This document shows positions 51,389-60,734 of a stretch of DNA of 64,000 nucleotides, piece by piece. The position numbers and the translations under genes were made by a program. Each line of letters opens with the position of its first letter. Positions within the stretch are counted from its first letter, which is position 1. The DNA lies in NCBI GenBank assembly GCA_035279905.1, contig DATEGZ010000315.1, positions 19,704-83,703 of the forward strand, written 5' to 3'. A model generated the notes under the pieces. The model saw only the letters and a list, made by a program, of their open reading frames with translations, was not told the origin of the DNA and made no database searches. The stretch is from DATEGZ01 sp035279905 (lineage in GTDB: Bacteria; Acidobacteriota; Vicinamibacteria; Vicinamibacterales; SCN-69-37).

Positions 51389-52902
51389 GGGTTGCGGAAC
51401 CCCACCTGCGGGAATCTGAGTCCCATCGTGAACACCGCGCGGAACTCGTCGGTGTTCAGCGGGAATCCCAGCGTGAAGAACACCGGACCGGGGTTGAAGC
51501 TCACGCCCGTCGAGAAGCGGAGGTGCTTGTCGGCCGGCGTGTCCCAGACCGATCCGGAATCGAAGAACACCGAAACGATGCGATAGCGGAACTCGAGCGT
51601 GGTGGAAAACATGCGATCGCCGCCGACGGGCGTGATGGCCCACTTGTTCCATCCTCGCAGCGTCCTCGAGTCGCCGAGCGAGAACCGCTCGAACATCGGC
51701 GCGTCGCCGTCGATCGCGCCGCCCATCGCCGACACGATCAGCTGTTGTCTCGTCGAGCCGACCACGTAGTCAGCGCGCATGAAATAGCGCTGGTAGACCA
51801 GGTCGCTCTGAAGCCCGGTCGTGCCCGCGCGCGCCGTGAACGAGGCGTCCAGCTGCTGCTTCATGCCGGAGTCGGCCTGCCACTGGTCGTGAAACCTGAT
51901 GAACCCGATGCCGGCGTTGGCCATGCGCGACGGTCCCGGCTCGACGAGCGAGTCGAGCTCGGTGATCGCCACGCCGCCGCCCACGCTTACCTGCGGCGTG
52001 AACGCGAATTTCACGAGCGGCGTGACGCTCATCCGGTTGCGGTAGAGCGCGGGAAGATCCGGCCGAAATGTCATGGCGAACAGCGTCTCGTCGCGCCAAT
52101 CCTGATCGTACGTGGACCACTCGAAGAACACGCCCAGCCGCTCCGTGCCGACATTGCGTGACTCGACGCGGAGGCCGAAGCCGGAGTACTCCTCGATCAG
52201 ATCGTCGCCGTTGTCGATCGGGATGATCGGCGTCACGCGCCAGTTTTCCCCGCCCATCCCGAGCGCGAGGTTCGCGCCCCAGCCTTGATCGGAATGAAAG
52301 AGCGCGTTCGCGTCGAACGGCTCGAACCGCAGCCAGTGCGCCGACTCAGGCCGGATCAAGATGTAGATGAGCTTGAGGCGGCCCGGCTGGGCGCCGCGCG
52401 TGGTGCTCCGCATGACCCGGTAGTCCGGCAGCGCGTCCTTCAGCCGCGTGACCAGCCGCTCCGCCTCCTCGGAATCGAGCGGCTTGCCGACCAGCGCGTG
52501 CAGATCGTCACGCAGCGTTTTGTCGAGACGCGCTTCATCGATGCCGCGAATCTCGACCTCGTCCACGATGTACCGCGCGTTGATGTCTTGATCGCGCACC
52601 CGTCCGACGACGAACACGACGCGCGCGCTGCCGTCGGCATCCGTCGTGTAGCGGAGCGCGGCGACATACCGCGGCTGCTCCGCCTCGATGCGTGCGGCGA
52701 GATCGCGAAGGCGCTGGCGATCGAGCGGCGTGCCGGCGAGCTTGCCGATGTCCTCGCGCAGACCGGGACTGAGCCGGTCCATGTCGATGCCGGACACCTG
52801 GGCCGAACTGATCCGGGTGCCGTCGGGTGGTTCGATCTCCTGCGCGTAGGCCGCCGTCGGCGGCAGCAAGACGAGGGCAATGAGGAGCGCGAGTCGAGTC
52901 AT
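51382..52902 (-). CDS. BamA/TamA-like outer-membrane beta-barrel protein
   Basis: A 506-residue protein with a signal peptide (residues 3-20, cleavage AYA-QE). Residues about 30-180 contain POTRA-like units (ISSAQVSGIDMDRLSPGL, RYIVDEVEIRGIDEARLDKT). The rest is a 16-strand-type barrel ending with an aromatic C-terminus (VGFRNPW), and has the surface-antigen motif SLGDSRTLRGWNKWA, in which RGW stands for the usual RGY/F signature. It is shorter than BamA, with one or two POTRA domains, so a TamA-like or lipid/protein export role is likely. It heads a leftward run with DUF4390 and NtrYX. ATG 52902 begins the signal peptide; longer frames look spurious. Confidence 0.8.
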   Translation of the reverse strand: MTRLALLIALVLLPPTAAYAQEIEPPDGTRISSAQVSGIDMDRLSPGLREDIGKLAGTPLDRQRLRDLAARIEAEQPRYVAALRYTTDADGSARVVFVVGRVRDQDINARYIVDEVEIRGIDEARLDKTLRDDLHALVGKPLDSEEAERLVTRLKDALPDYRVMRSTTRGAQPGRLKLIYILIRPESAHWLRFEPFDANALFHSDQGWGANLALGMGGENWRVTPIIPIDNGDDLIEEYSGFGLRVESRNVGTERLGVFFEWSTYDQDWRDETLFAMTFRPDLPALYRNRMSVTPLVKFAFTPQVSVGGGVAITELDSLVEPGPSRMANAGIGFIRFHDQWQADSGMKQQLDASFTARAGTTGLQSDLVYQRYFMRADYVVGSTRQQLIVSAMGGAIDGDAPMFERFSLGDSRTLRGWNKWAITPVGGDRMFSTTLEFRYRIVSVFFDSGSVWDTPADKHLRFSTGVSFNPGPVFFTLGFPLNTDEFRAVFTMGLRFPQVGFRNPW

Positions 52903-52936
52903 GGCCGCCGATAGAGCAACTCGCCTGCCAATAGTT

Positions 52937-52959
52937 AACTCGTTGAGCAGCAACGAGTT
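52937..52959. promoter_or_regulatory. Inverted repeat AACTCGTTG/CAACGAGTT upstream of the BamA-like gene
   Basis: Perfect nine-base arms (52937-52945 and 52951-52959) are separated by AGCAG and lie 35 bases before the BamA-like start. The sequence is AT-richer than its surroundings. It is a strong candidate operator, or an RNA hairpin, for the operon that encodes the NtrYX-type pair. Confidence 0.6.
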
Positions 52960-53034
52960 CGTTCCCGCGGAGGTGTGCGCCGAAGGCACAGGTGTGCCCG
53001 CGGCGGCACGGTCGGGAGGAGTCTAGCAGCGAAC

Positions 53035-55407
53035 TCAGTCTGCGCGGAGCGCGTCGACGGGATTGACGCGGCCGGCGCGCGCGGCGGGCAGCGTCGCCGC
53101 GAGGCCACACACGATGACGACCAGCGTCACGACGCCAGCGAGCGTTGCCGGATCGTGTGGAGCGACGTGGAAGAGTTGCGTCGAGAGCCACCGCGACATC
53201 CACCACGACGCGATCAGACCGGCAACCACGCCGATCGCCAGCGGTCCGAGCGCGCCTCGCATGACCAGCCGTCGCACGCTCGACGCGTCGGCGCCGAGCG
53301 CCAGGCGAACGCCGATCTCGCGCGTCCGCTGACTGACCGCATGCGATAGCAACCCGAACAATCCGACGGCCGCGGTCAGGAGGCCCAGCACACCGAGCGC
53401 GCCCATCAACCCTGCATACAGCCGGGGTGACCCGAGCGGATCGAGCTCGTCGACGAGGGCGTCGACCGTGCCGATCCGGCGAAGCGTCACGCGCGAATCG
53501 ATCGCGCGGACCACCTCACGCACCGTCTCCGCGCTCATCGTGGCGCCCCCGGCCGTTCGCACGATCAAGCCGTACGCGCTCGTGATGTGTGTCGTCGGCA
53601 GGAACACTTGCACGTCGTCGTCAGCGAGATAGACCGTCTTGAGGTGCGGGACGATGCCGACCACCGAGTAGGTCGCGCCGCCGAGCCGAAACGTGTGGCC
53701 GATGGCGCTCTGCTCGGGCCAGAGTTGGCGCGCGAGGTTGTCGCTGATGATGGCCGCGGACGTCACGCCTGGGCGGTCAAACGTCTCCCCCGCGGCGAAC
53801 GAGCGCCCCGCCGCGAGCGGAATGCCCGCTACCTGGAAGTAGCCGGCCCCGACAAAGAACCAGTGCGTGCGCGCGGAGATCGTCCGAGGTGCGTCGCCGT
53901 CGGACGTGATCGGCTGCGTGTTGACGGAGGGCCCCGCCGCGGGCGGCGCGCCGATTGCGGCGCCGGCAACACCCGGCAGAGCCTGCACGCGCGCCAGGAA
54001 CTCGTCGGCGAACACGGACGCTTGAGGCGGGGAAAACGAGCGGAACGGGATAGTCAGCGTGATGTACGACAGGCGATCTCCCGCGAATCCTGGCGGCGTC
54101 AAGCGCATACGTAAGAAACTGGTGACGAGCAGTCCCGCGCCAACCAGCAGGACGAGCGTAAGGGCGACCTGCAGTGCCTGAAAACCTGCACGAGCTCGGC
54201 GTTCCGCGCGTGACGGTCCAACCGTTCGCGAGCCCGCCGTGAGGAACCGACTCAGCGCGGTCGAACCCGCCGCACGCGCGGCCGGCACCAATCCGCACAA
54301 CACGCCGGTCACGAGCGCGCACACCACACCGAACGCCAGCGCTCGCGCGTCGAGCACCGGAACCGAGACCGCGAGCAGCGACTGGATCAGCTTGCCCGGC
54401 ATGACCGCAGGAACGGCGCGAATCACGACGCGGGCGAGCACGATGGCCGCGACGCCGCCCATGGCGCCGAGGACGAGCCCCTCGACGAGGAACTGCCGGA
54501 CGAGCTGCCAGCGCGTGGCCCCGAGTGACGCGCGCACGGCGATCTCGCGCTGCCGCACGAGAGTCCGCGTCAGCAGCAGATTCGCGACGTTCGCGCAGGC
54601 GATGAGCAGCACGAATCCGACCGCGCCCAGCAGCATCAACAGCATCTGCCGTGATGTGTCCGCGACGCGATTCCATCCAGCCGGCTCGATCTTCCAGTCG
54701 AGCTGTCTGCCTGTCGTTCGACTCGAGACGGCGTCGAGCTCTCGCTTGGCCTCCGTCAGCGGAACGCCCGGCCGAAGTCGCGCCACCAGATCGTCGCCGT
54801 CGCGATTGCCGATGGGCAGCCATGCGTCCGCCGAGGCGCCAGCGAAAAACCGGAACGTCGGCGGCATGACGCCAATCACGGTGTACGAGCGTTCGGCGAA
54901 GGCCATCGTCCGGCCGAGCACCTGTGGGTCCCCGTTCAGCGCGCTTCGCCAGAATCGATCGCTCAGCACGATCGTGTCGCCGGCGGCGACATCATCGACC
55001 GTGAAGGTGCGGCCGACTTCCGGCGCGATACCGAGAAACGTGGGCAGCCCGGCGGAAAACGCGCCGACCCACACGTTCGGTCCGCTCCCCGCAGAAAGCG
55101 CTCTGCCGGCGGGACGCCCGAACACTTCGACGCCCTCGAACACGCCGGACGCTGCGCGGACGTAGTCCGCCTGGCTGCCGTCGACGAGCGCCATGACGGT
55201 CCGGCCGTCCATCGAGGTCGTCGTGAAGTAGACGCTCACGAGGCGATCGGCGTCGCGATACGGCAGCGGCTGGAAGAGCGCCGCGTCGACGACGCTGAAG
55301 ATGGCGGTGTTGGCGCCGATGCCGAGCGCGAGCGTCACACACGCGATCGCGGTGAACCCTGGCTGACGCCGCACGAGGCGAAGGGCATGCACCAGGTCGT
55401 TGAGCAT
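53035..55407 (-). CDS. ADOP-family MacB/FtsX-type permease
   Basis: A 790-residue permease without the prefix domain. It opens with LVHALRLVRRQPGFTAIACV and TM1 (TLALGIGANTAIFSVVDAAL). A periplasmic domain, a first FtsX block with RQREIAVRASLGATRWQLVRQFL, a second periplasmic domain, and a last block with REIGVRLALGADASSVRRLV follow. It is divergent from a PadR-ADOP pair; its start is 92 bases from the PadR start, so the PadR protein may control it too. No ATPase gene is near. Confidence 0.87.
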   Translation of the reverse strand: MLNDLVHALRLVRRQPGFTAIACVTLALGIGANTAIFSVVDAALFQPLPYRDADRLVSVYFTTTSMDGRTVMALVDGSQADYVRAASGVFEGVEVFGRPAGRALSAGSGPNVWVGAFSAGLPTFLGIAPEVGRTFTVDDVAAGDTIVLSDRFWRSALNGDPQVLGRTMAFAERSYTVIGVMPPTFRFFAGASADAWLPIGNRDGDDLVARLRPGVPLTEAKRELDAVSSRTTGRQLDWKIEPAGWNRVADTSRQMLLMLLGAVGFVLLIACANVANLLLTRTLVRQREIAVRASLGATRWQLVRQFLVEGLVLGAMGGVAAIVLARVVIRAVPAVMPGKLIQSLLAVSVPVLDARALAFGVVCALVTGVLCGLVPAARAAGSTALSRFLTAGSRTVGPSRAERRARAGFQALQVALTLVLLVGAGLLVTSFLRMRLTPPGFAGDRLSYITLTIPFRSFSPPQASVFADEFLARVQALPGVAGAAIGAPPAAGPSVNTQPITSDGDAPRTISARTHWFFVGAGYFQVAGIPLAAGRSFAAGETFDRPGVTSAAIISDNLARQLWPEQSAIGHTFRLGGATYSVVGIVPHLKTVYLADDDVQVFLPTTHITSAYGLIVRTAGGATMSAETVREVVRAIDSRVTLRRIGTVDALVDELDPLGSPRLYAGLMGALGVLGLLTAAVGLFGLLSHAVSQRTREIGVRLALGADASSVRRLVMRGALGPLAIGVVAGLIASWWMSRWLSTQLFHVAPHDPATLAGVVTLVVIVCGLAATLPAARAGRVNPVDALRAD

Positions 55408-55451
55408 AGTCAGCAGACTACTCCCAACTTCCCTGTGGTGTCTCGCGGCTA

Positions 55452-55480
55452 TTGACGCCGCGCAAGCAGACTGCTAACGT
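55452..55480 (+). promoter_or_regulatory. Promoter candidate TTGACG-N17-TAACGT for PadR
   Basis: TTGACG (55452-55457) and TAACGT (55475-55480) are separated by 17 bases and lie 19 bases ahead of the PadR ATG. The -10 match is weak (three of six), but the box falls inside the palindrome at 55470-55492, as expected for an autorepressed promoter. Confidence 0.4.
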
Positions 55481-55492
55481 CACGTTACTAGT
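55470..55492. promoter_or_regulatory. PadR operator candidate between divergent ADOP and PadR genes
   Basis: Arms ACTGCTAACGT (55470-55480) and ACGTTACTAGT (55482-55492) are complementary at nine of eleven positions around a single central C; the inner six bases of each arm match perfectly. The element overlaps the likely PadR promoter and lies in the 92-base divergent control region. Confidence 0.55.
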
Positions 55493-55499
55493 GCCCGAC

Positions 55500-55847
55500 A
55501 TGTCGCGCTCCACCCCGGTTGCCCTCCGTCCCGTCGAAATTCACATTCTCCTGAGCGTCGTCGATCGTCCGCGTCACGGCTACGCGATCCTCCAGGAGGC
55601 CGAAGCGCGCACGGGCGGCCGGCCGGGGTTTGAAATGCCGACGTTCTATCGGGCCATTCAGCGCCTGCGCACCGCGGGCTTGATCCAGGCGGCCGCCGGC
55701 GATCCCGAGGCGGATGAGCGGCGTGAGTACTGGCAGGCGACGCGTCTCGGGCGGCAGGCGCTCGAAGCGGAGCTGAAGCGGCTCGAGGTCGTCGTCGCGG
55801 TCGGCAGAGCGCGGATGGGACACGCGGGCGCGGGAGGGCGGAAGTGA
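55500..55847 (+). CDS. PadR-family transcriptional regulator
   Basis: A 115-residue winged-helix protein: LRPVEIHILLSVVDRPRHGY, AILQEAEARTGG, then EMPTFYRAIQRLRTAGLIQ as the recognition part and a wing with ADERREYWQATRLGRQALEAE. It is a PadR regulator of the short, helix-truncated subtype. The ATG at 55500 aligns with PadR openings; an ATG-like start at 55452 would add an unlikely lead. Its stop overlaps the next start as GTGA, so it is coupled to the ADOP permease. A palindrome just upstream is its likely binding site. Confidence 0.87.
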   Translation: MSRSTPVALRPVEIHILLSVVDRPRHGYAILQEAEARTGGRPGFEMPTFYRAIQRLRTAGLIQAAAGDPEADERREYWQATRLGRQALEAELKRLEVVVAVGRARMGHAGAGGRK

Positions 55848-58453
55848 CCGCTCGGCTTGCCGCCGCGCTCGCGCGTGCCCTCCTCCTGCTCTATCCCCCG
55901 TCGTTCCGCCGGGAGATGGGCGACGCGCTCGTCGATGGCGTCCGGCGTCGCGCGCAAGACCTCGCTCGCGGCGATCGCGCCGTTCTGCGCTCGGCCGCCT
56001 GGCTCGTGAAGCTGTCCGCGTCGCTCGTCGTCAACGCCGTCGCCGCGTGGGCCGAGCGCGTGGTCGCGTTTCCCTCCAGGCTCGATCTCAAGCTCGCGCT
56101 CCGCATGCTCGTGAAGTATCCCGGACTGACGCTCGTCGGCGGGCTCGGCATCGCGGTGGCCGTCGCGATCGGCGTCGGCTTCTTCGCGATTTTCCACGCG
56201 CGGTTCTACCCGGACGTACCGCTGCCCGACGGCGACCGGCTCGTCGCGCTCGAGAACTGGAACCGCCGAACGCACCAGGAAGCACGGCGCGCCCTCGCCG
56301 ACTTCACGATCTGGCGCGACGCGATGACAACGGTCGAAGACGTCACGGCGTTCCACGATGTCACGCGCAACGTCACGGGCGGCACGAGCGGCGTCGAGGC
56401 CGCACAGATCGCGGAGATCACGCCGTCAGGCTTCCGCCTCGCGCGCGTGCCGCCGCTCCTTGGCCGCGTGCTGGTCGACGCAGACGCGCAACCGGGCGCC
56501 CCGCCCGTGATCGTCATCGGCGCAGAGGTCTGGCGCTCGCGCTTCAACGCGGACGCGAACGCGATCAACGCCAGGCTCGAGCTGGATACGACGGCGTACA
56601 CGATCGTCGGGGTGATGCCGGACGGCTTCGCCTTTCCGGTCAACCACCGGTACTGGATTCCGATGACGATCGCCGCGGCCGATCGCGAGCCCGGCCGCGG
56701 GCCGTCGATCTTCGTCGCGGGCCGGCTCGCGCCCGGACGCGACGCCGTTGACGCGCAAGCCGAGCTCACGGCCGTCGGTCAACGGCTCGCCGCGGCGTAT
56801 CCGGACACGCACGCGGACCTTCGCCCCGAAGTGCTGCCGTACACGTATCCGTTCGCCGGCATGAGCGCGAGCTCTTCGGATGCGTTCTGGCCTGTGAGCG
56901 CTCTCGTGAGCCTGATCCTGGTCGTCGTCTCGGTCAACGTCGCGATTCTCGTTTACGCGCGCACCGCGACCCGCGTCCGCGAGATCGCGATTCGTTCGGC
57001 ACTCGGCGCGAGCCGTGGACGGATCGTCGCCCAGCTGTCCGCCGAATCGTTCGTGCTGTCGGCTGGCGCGGCCATCGCTGGCGTGTTGCTGGTGAAGGTC
57101 GCGCTCGATTGGGTCAGCTCCGGCGCCGCGCGCCTCGGCCAGACGAATTTCTGGACCGACTACAGCTTGTCGCGCGCGTCCGTCGTGTACGCCGGCGCAC
57201 TCGCGGCGCTCGCCGTCGTGCTCACCGGAGTCGTCCCCGCGCTCCGCGCAACCGGATGCCTCGCGCAGCGGTCCGGACTGCATCTGGGCCGCACGTGGAC
57301 GACGCTCATCGTCGTGCAGATTTCAATCGCGTCGGCGGCGCTGCCGGCCGCGATCGGTCTCGGCTGGTTCCAGGTCCGGGACATCTTCAATCTGCCGAGA
57401 TTCCCGGTAGACCAGATTCTGTTCGCGGAAGCGACGCTCGATCAGCAGGGGGCGGATCTGCCGAGCCTCCAGGCCCGGTTGTCCCAACGTCTGGACGCCG
57501 AGCCAGCCGCCGTCAGCCACACGTTCGCGATGAACCTGCCAAACATCGGCCGTTCCGCGCGGATTGCGATCGAGAACGATTCGGCGCCGGCCGGCGCGTC
57601 GCACCAGGTCCAGCCGTCGATCGTCGGACCCGATTTCTTTCGCACTTTCGACGTCAGCGTGCTCGCCGGTCGCCCGTTCGCCTCGGGCGATTTCATCGAG
57701 CGTGCCGACCGCGTCGTCGTGAATCGCGCGTTTGCTCGGCGGCTGCTTGCCGGAACGGATGCGCTCGGCCGCCGGATCCGTCTCGTCCCTGACACGCCCG
57801 CGACGGCGCCGTCGCCGTGGCTCGAGATCGTCGGCGTCGTCGAGAACATCGATTGGAATCCGTTCGGCGACGATCTCGCCCAGCCGCGGATCTATCAGCC
57901 GCTCACCTCGTGGGAGGGCGGCCGGATCCGCCTGGCCGTGCGCATGCCGACGGGCGAACGCGCGGCACTCGCGCGGGCGCTGCCGGACATGGGCGCCGCG
58001 ATCGCGCCGGCGCTTCAGGTGAAGGTCGTTCCGCTCGAAGATGTCTACCGCTTTCAGCGAGTCGGACTGACGGCCGCCGCCGGAGGCATCGCGGTGGCGG
58101 TCGCGAGCGTGGTGCTGCTCTCAGCGGCGGGCATCTTCGCGATGATGTCGTTCACCGTCACGCAGCGCCGGCGCGAGATCGCGATTCGGACGGCGCTTGG
58201 CGCGGCGCCCGCGCGCCTGCTCGGGGGGATCTTCCGCCGGGCGCTTCGACAAATTGCCGCCGGCATCGTCATCGGCGCCGGCGTTGCCCTTCTGATCGAC
58301 TACTCGAGCGACGGTGAGATGCTCGCGAGCCACGCGGGCGTCATTCTCCCAAGTGTCGTGCTCGTGATGAGCCTGGCGGGTCTGGCCGCGACGACCGGTC
58401 CCGCTCGTCGAGGCCTGCGGATCGAACCGGTCGAGGCGCTGAAGAGCGAATAG
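55844..58453 (+). CDS. ADOP-family MacB/FtsX-type permease with an alternative prefix domain
   Basis: An 869-residue permease. The first 90 residues are a prefix different from that of the 2138-4819 permease (ALLLLYPPSFRREMGDALVD, then SAAWLVKLSASLVVNAVAA, which may be membrane associated). TM1 (GLGIAVAVAIGVGFFAIFHA) and two MacB-like periplasmic domains with FtsX blocks follow (VREIAIRSALGASRGRIVAQL and RREIAIRTALGAAPARLLGGI). The GTG start overlaps the PadR stop by four bases. It converges on the unknown membrane-protein gene, with three bases between stops. Confidence 0.86.
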   Translation: MTARLAAALARALLLLYPPSFRREMGDALVDGVRRRAQDLARGDRAVLRSAAWLVKLSASLVVNAVAAWAERVVAFPSRLDLKLALRMLVKYPGLTLVGGLGIAVAVAIGVGFFAIFHARFYPDVPLPDGDRLVALENWNRRTHQEARRALADFTIWRDAMTTVEDVTAFHDVTRNVTGGTSGVEAAQIAEITPSGFRLARVPPLLGRVLVDADAQPGAPPVIVIGAEVWRSRFNADANAINARLELDTTAYTIVGVMPDGFAFPVNHRYWIPMTIAAADREPGRGPSIFVAGRLAPGRDAVDAQAELTAVGQRLAAAYPDTHADLRPEVLPYTYPFAGMSASSSDAFWPVSALVSLILVVVSVNVAILVYARTATRVREIAIRSALGASRGRIVAQLSAESFVLSAGAAIAGVLLVKVALDWVSSGAARLGQTNFWTDYSLSRASVVYAGALAALAVVLTGVVPALRATGCLAQRSGLHLGRTWTTLIVVQISIASAALPAAIGLGWFQVRDIFNLPRFPVDQILFAEATLDQQGADLPSLQARLSQRLDAEPAAVSHTFAMNLPNIGRSARIAIENDSAPAGASHQVQPSIVGPDFFRTFDVSVLAGRPFASGDFIERADRVVVNRAFARRLLAGTDALGRRIRLVPDTPATAPSPWLEIVGVVENIDWNPFGDDLAQPRIYQPLTSWEGGRIRLAVRMPTGERAALARALPDMGAAIAPALQVKVVPLEDVYRFQRVGLTAAAGGIAVAVASVVLLSAAGIFAMMSFTVTQRRREIAIRTALGAAPARLLGGIFRRALRQIAAGIVIGAGVALLIDYSSDGEMLASHAGVILPSVVLVMSLAGLAATTGPARRGLRIEPVEALKSE

Positions 58454-58456
58454 ACG

Positions 58457-58933
58457 TCACTCGATCCAGATCATCACGTCGGCGCGTCCGGGCTGCCGAA
58501 CCTCGGCGACGATGCCCGGGCCGTAGCGCGCGACATCCTCGGCGGTGAGCCGGTATTTGTCGGGCGCGAGGCCGAGAGTCGAGAGAATATTGACGGAACT
58601 GAAGCGCATCAGCCATAACGGCAAGTCGGACTGAAGCCGATCGCCGTCCGAGTTCCACGTCAGGACGTGCAAGGTGGTGGCACGCCGGCCTTCGGGGTGC
58701 GGGGTGCGGTTGATCCGGATGTCCCCGCTTCTCAGGTCGACGATGTCGACCAGCGGCGGGCGCGATCCAAAGCGCGCCCGCAGCGCGTCGAACTGGCGCA
58801 GCGTGTCAGCCTCGCTCGCCTGCTTCGTGTCGAGGTGGCGAAGGAAAAAGTACGCGCTGGTCCCGGCGATGGCGGCGATGCCGAGGCCGACCACGACGAC
58901 ACCGGTGATGGTGACCTTGACCCACGTCCGCAT
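58457..58933 (-). CDS. Membrane protein of unknown function (158 residues)
   Basis: A 158-residue protein with a single N-terminal membrane helix (residues 8-30, ITGVVVVGLGIAAIAGTSAY) and a soluble part outside or inside the membrane. The soluble part includes PLVDIVDLRSGDIRINRTPH, ATTLHVLTWNSDGDRL and LPLWLMRFSSVNIL. I do not recognise a family. The ATG at 58933 begins the helix; the longer frame to 58972 adds a poor lead. It lies 52 bases downstream of the ankyrin gene on the same strand and may share its transcript. Confidence 0.6.
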   Translation of the reverse strand: MRTWVKVTITGVVVVGLGIAAIAGTSAYFFLRHLDTKQASEADTLRQFDALRARFGSRPPLVDIVDLRSGDIRINRTPHPEGRRATTLHVLTWNSDGDRLQSDLPLWLMRFSSVNILSTLGLAPDKYRLTAEDVARYGPGIVAEVRQPGRADVMIWIE

Positions 58934-58985
58934 AACTTGAGGCGATTCTATGAGCACCGAGGCCGATTTCAAGCGCCTTGTGGCG

Positions 58986-60566
58986 TCAGCGCGGTTGAGC
59001 GGACGCTTCGCGCACGAGATCGCTCAGCCCGTCGAGCGTGCGCTCGGGATCGGGCGCGCCCTCGGGCGGCGCCCAGACGACTGGCGAGCCGGCCGCGATC
59101 AACACGCGCGCGACGCCCACGTGATCCGCGCCGGGGCGCGGATGCGTGCGCCCTTCGACCGCCCACACGATCGGCGGCGCTGCGAACATCCCGTCGAGCG
59201 CGTTGATGTCGGCGCGCGCGGCCAGCAGCATGCGCGTCGCCTCGACCCACCCGCCCATCGCGGCGCGATGGAGCGCGGTGACGTGGTCCTTGTCGGGCGT
59301 GTTGGGGTCGAACCCGCAGCTGAGCATCGTCTCGAGCGCCGCGACGTTGCCGCTCTCGGCGTGGCGCTGCATCATCAAGTGATGCTCGGCGCGGAGCTCG
59401 CGCGGCAGATTCGGCCGCTCCGCGAGCATGGCGTCGGCCGCCGCGCGATCCGCCCGCGCGCACGCGGCCATGAATCGATCGAGCGGCGAGAGCTCGTCCA
59501 CCGCGCCGTGCGCGAGCAGCCACGACCCGATGTCGTGATTGCCGAAGCGCTCGGCGAGCGTGTGCGGCGTAGCACCATCGGCTCGCCGCTGCATCGGATG
59601 AGCGCCGTGCTGCACGAGTCGATCGACCATCGCCACGTTCCAGCGGCGAGCGGCGACGTGCAGCGGCGCGTCGCCGTCCTCACCCCACGCGCGATTCGGA
59701 TCCGCGCCGCGATCGAGGAGCCAGAACGGCCCGGCGGGATTGTTCGCCCACTGCATCATGTAGACGAGCGGCGGCACGCCGCCGGGAACGCCGTTGACGT
59801 CGAGGCCGTAGCGCGCCAGCAGCTCGAGCGCCGCGAGGTCGCCCCCGCCGCCGGCGATGTGCGTCGTGACGCCGTCAGTCGGATTCGCGCCGGCCTCAAG
59901 CAGCACTTCGGTCAGAGGCAGATGGCGCACGGCGCACACCGATCCCCACAGCGCCGTGCGCGGCAGCTCGGGGTGCCAGTTCCAGTGGTACTCGGCGTTG
60001 GGGTTGGCGCCGAGCGCCAGGAGCGCGCGGGCGATGTGCACGAGCCCGTCGGCGCGCGCGGCGACAGATCGATGCATCGACGTGTGACAGACGTAGAGCA
60101 GCGGTTCCCAGTCCTGTGGCCCGCCGGACGCCGTCGCGAGCGCGGGTTGAGTGCGAAGGCGCGCGTCGACCGCGGCGGCGTCACCGAGCACGAGCGCGGT
60201 GTGGAACGTCGCGGTGGCGATGCCCGGATGCAGCGCGAGCAGCCGTTCGGCGCGGCCGGTTGCGCCGCCGGTTGCGCATCGAACGAACTCGTCCACGGCG
60301 GCCTCGAACGAGAACGTCCGCGCTTCGACCTCCTCACGCAGCGCCGCCCACGAGTCGAATCCGTGCTCGCGCGCGATCACGGACTGCGCGTCGTGCAGCG
60401 CGACCGCGGACGCGATCTGATCGGCCGGACGTGCGGCGAATGCCGGCAACCCAGCGAATCGCTGAATGGCCGCGGCGTCGCGATCCTGCGCGGCGCGCAA
60501 GAGCGACTTCGCCTGCTTCTTCAATTGCTCGAGATTCGGACGGGCTGGCAGCGGATGCGGCGTCAT
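58986..60566 (-). CDS. Ankyrin-repeat protein
   Basis: A 526-residue cytoplasmic protein. The first 85 residues form the helical lead common in bacterial ankyrin proteins (NLEQLKKQAKSLLRAAQDRD, ALHDAQSVIAREHGFDSWAAL). Ankyrin repeats cover most of the rest: ARALLALGANPNAE, TEVLLEAGANPTDGVT, GDAPLHVAARRWNVAMVDRL, ETMLSCGFDPNTPDKDHVTA and LHRAAMGGWVEATRMLLAAR. It probably binds a partner protein. GGAGG precedes the ATG at 60566 by four bases. There is no signal peptide. Confidence 0.85.
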   Translation of the reverse strand: MTPHPLPARPNLEQLKKQAKSLLRAAQDRDAAAIQRFAGLPAFAARPADQIASAVALHDAQSVIAREHGFDSWAALREEVEARTFSFEAAVDEFVRCATGGATGRAERLLALHPGIATATFHTALVLGDAAAVDARLRTQPALATASGGPQDWEPLLYVCHTSMHRSVAARADGLVHIARALLALGANPNAEYHWNWHPELPRTALWGSVCAVRHLPLTEVLLEAGANPTDGVTTHIAGGGGDLAALELLARYGLDVNGVPGGVPPLVYMMQWANNPAGPFWLLDRGADPNRAWGEDGDAPLHVAARRWNVAMVDRLVQHGAHPMQRRADGATPHTLAERFGNHDIGSWLLAHGAVDELSPLDRFMAACARADRAAADAMLAERPNLPRELRAEHHLMMQRHAESGNVAALETMLSCGFDPNTPDKDHVTALHRAAMGGWVEATRMLLAARADINALDGMFAAPPIVWAVEGRTHPRPGADHVGVARVLIAAGSPVVWAPPEGAPDPERTLDGLSDLVREASAQPR

Positions 60567-60734
60567 ACGACCTCCATGCTCGAGCCTGTGGTTCGCAGAC
60601 AGGCAGCACGGGGTGTACGTGCCGTCAAACAGATGCGTATGACAGTGGGCTTGGCCCTTCGCGCGAACCCGCGGGCGCCTTTTGAGCGCGCACGAGAACG
60701 ATAGTCACTCCCGCCGGCGCGTGTCAACGGCGGG

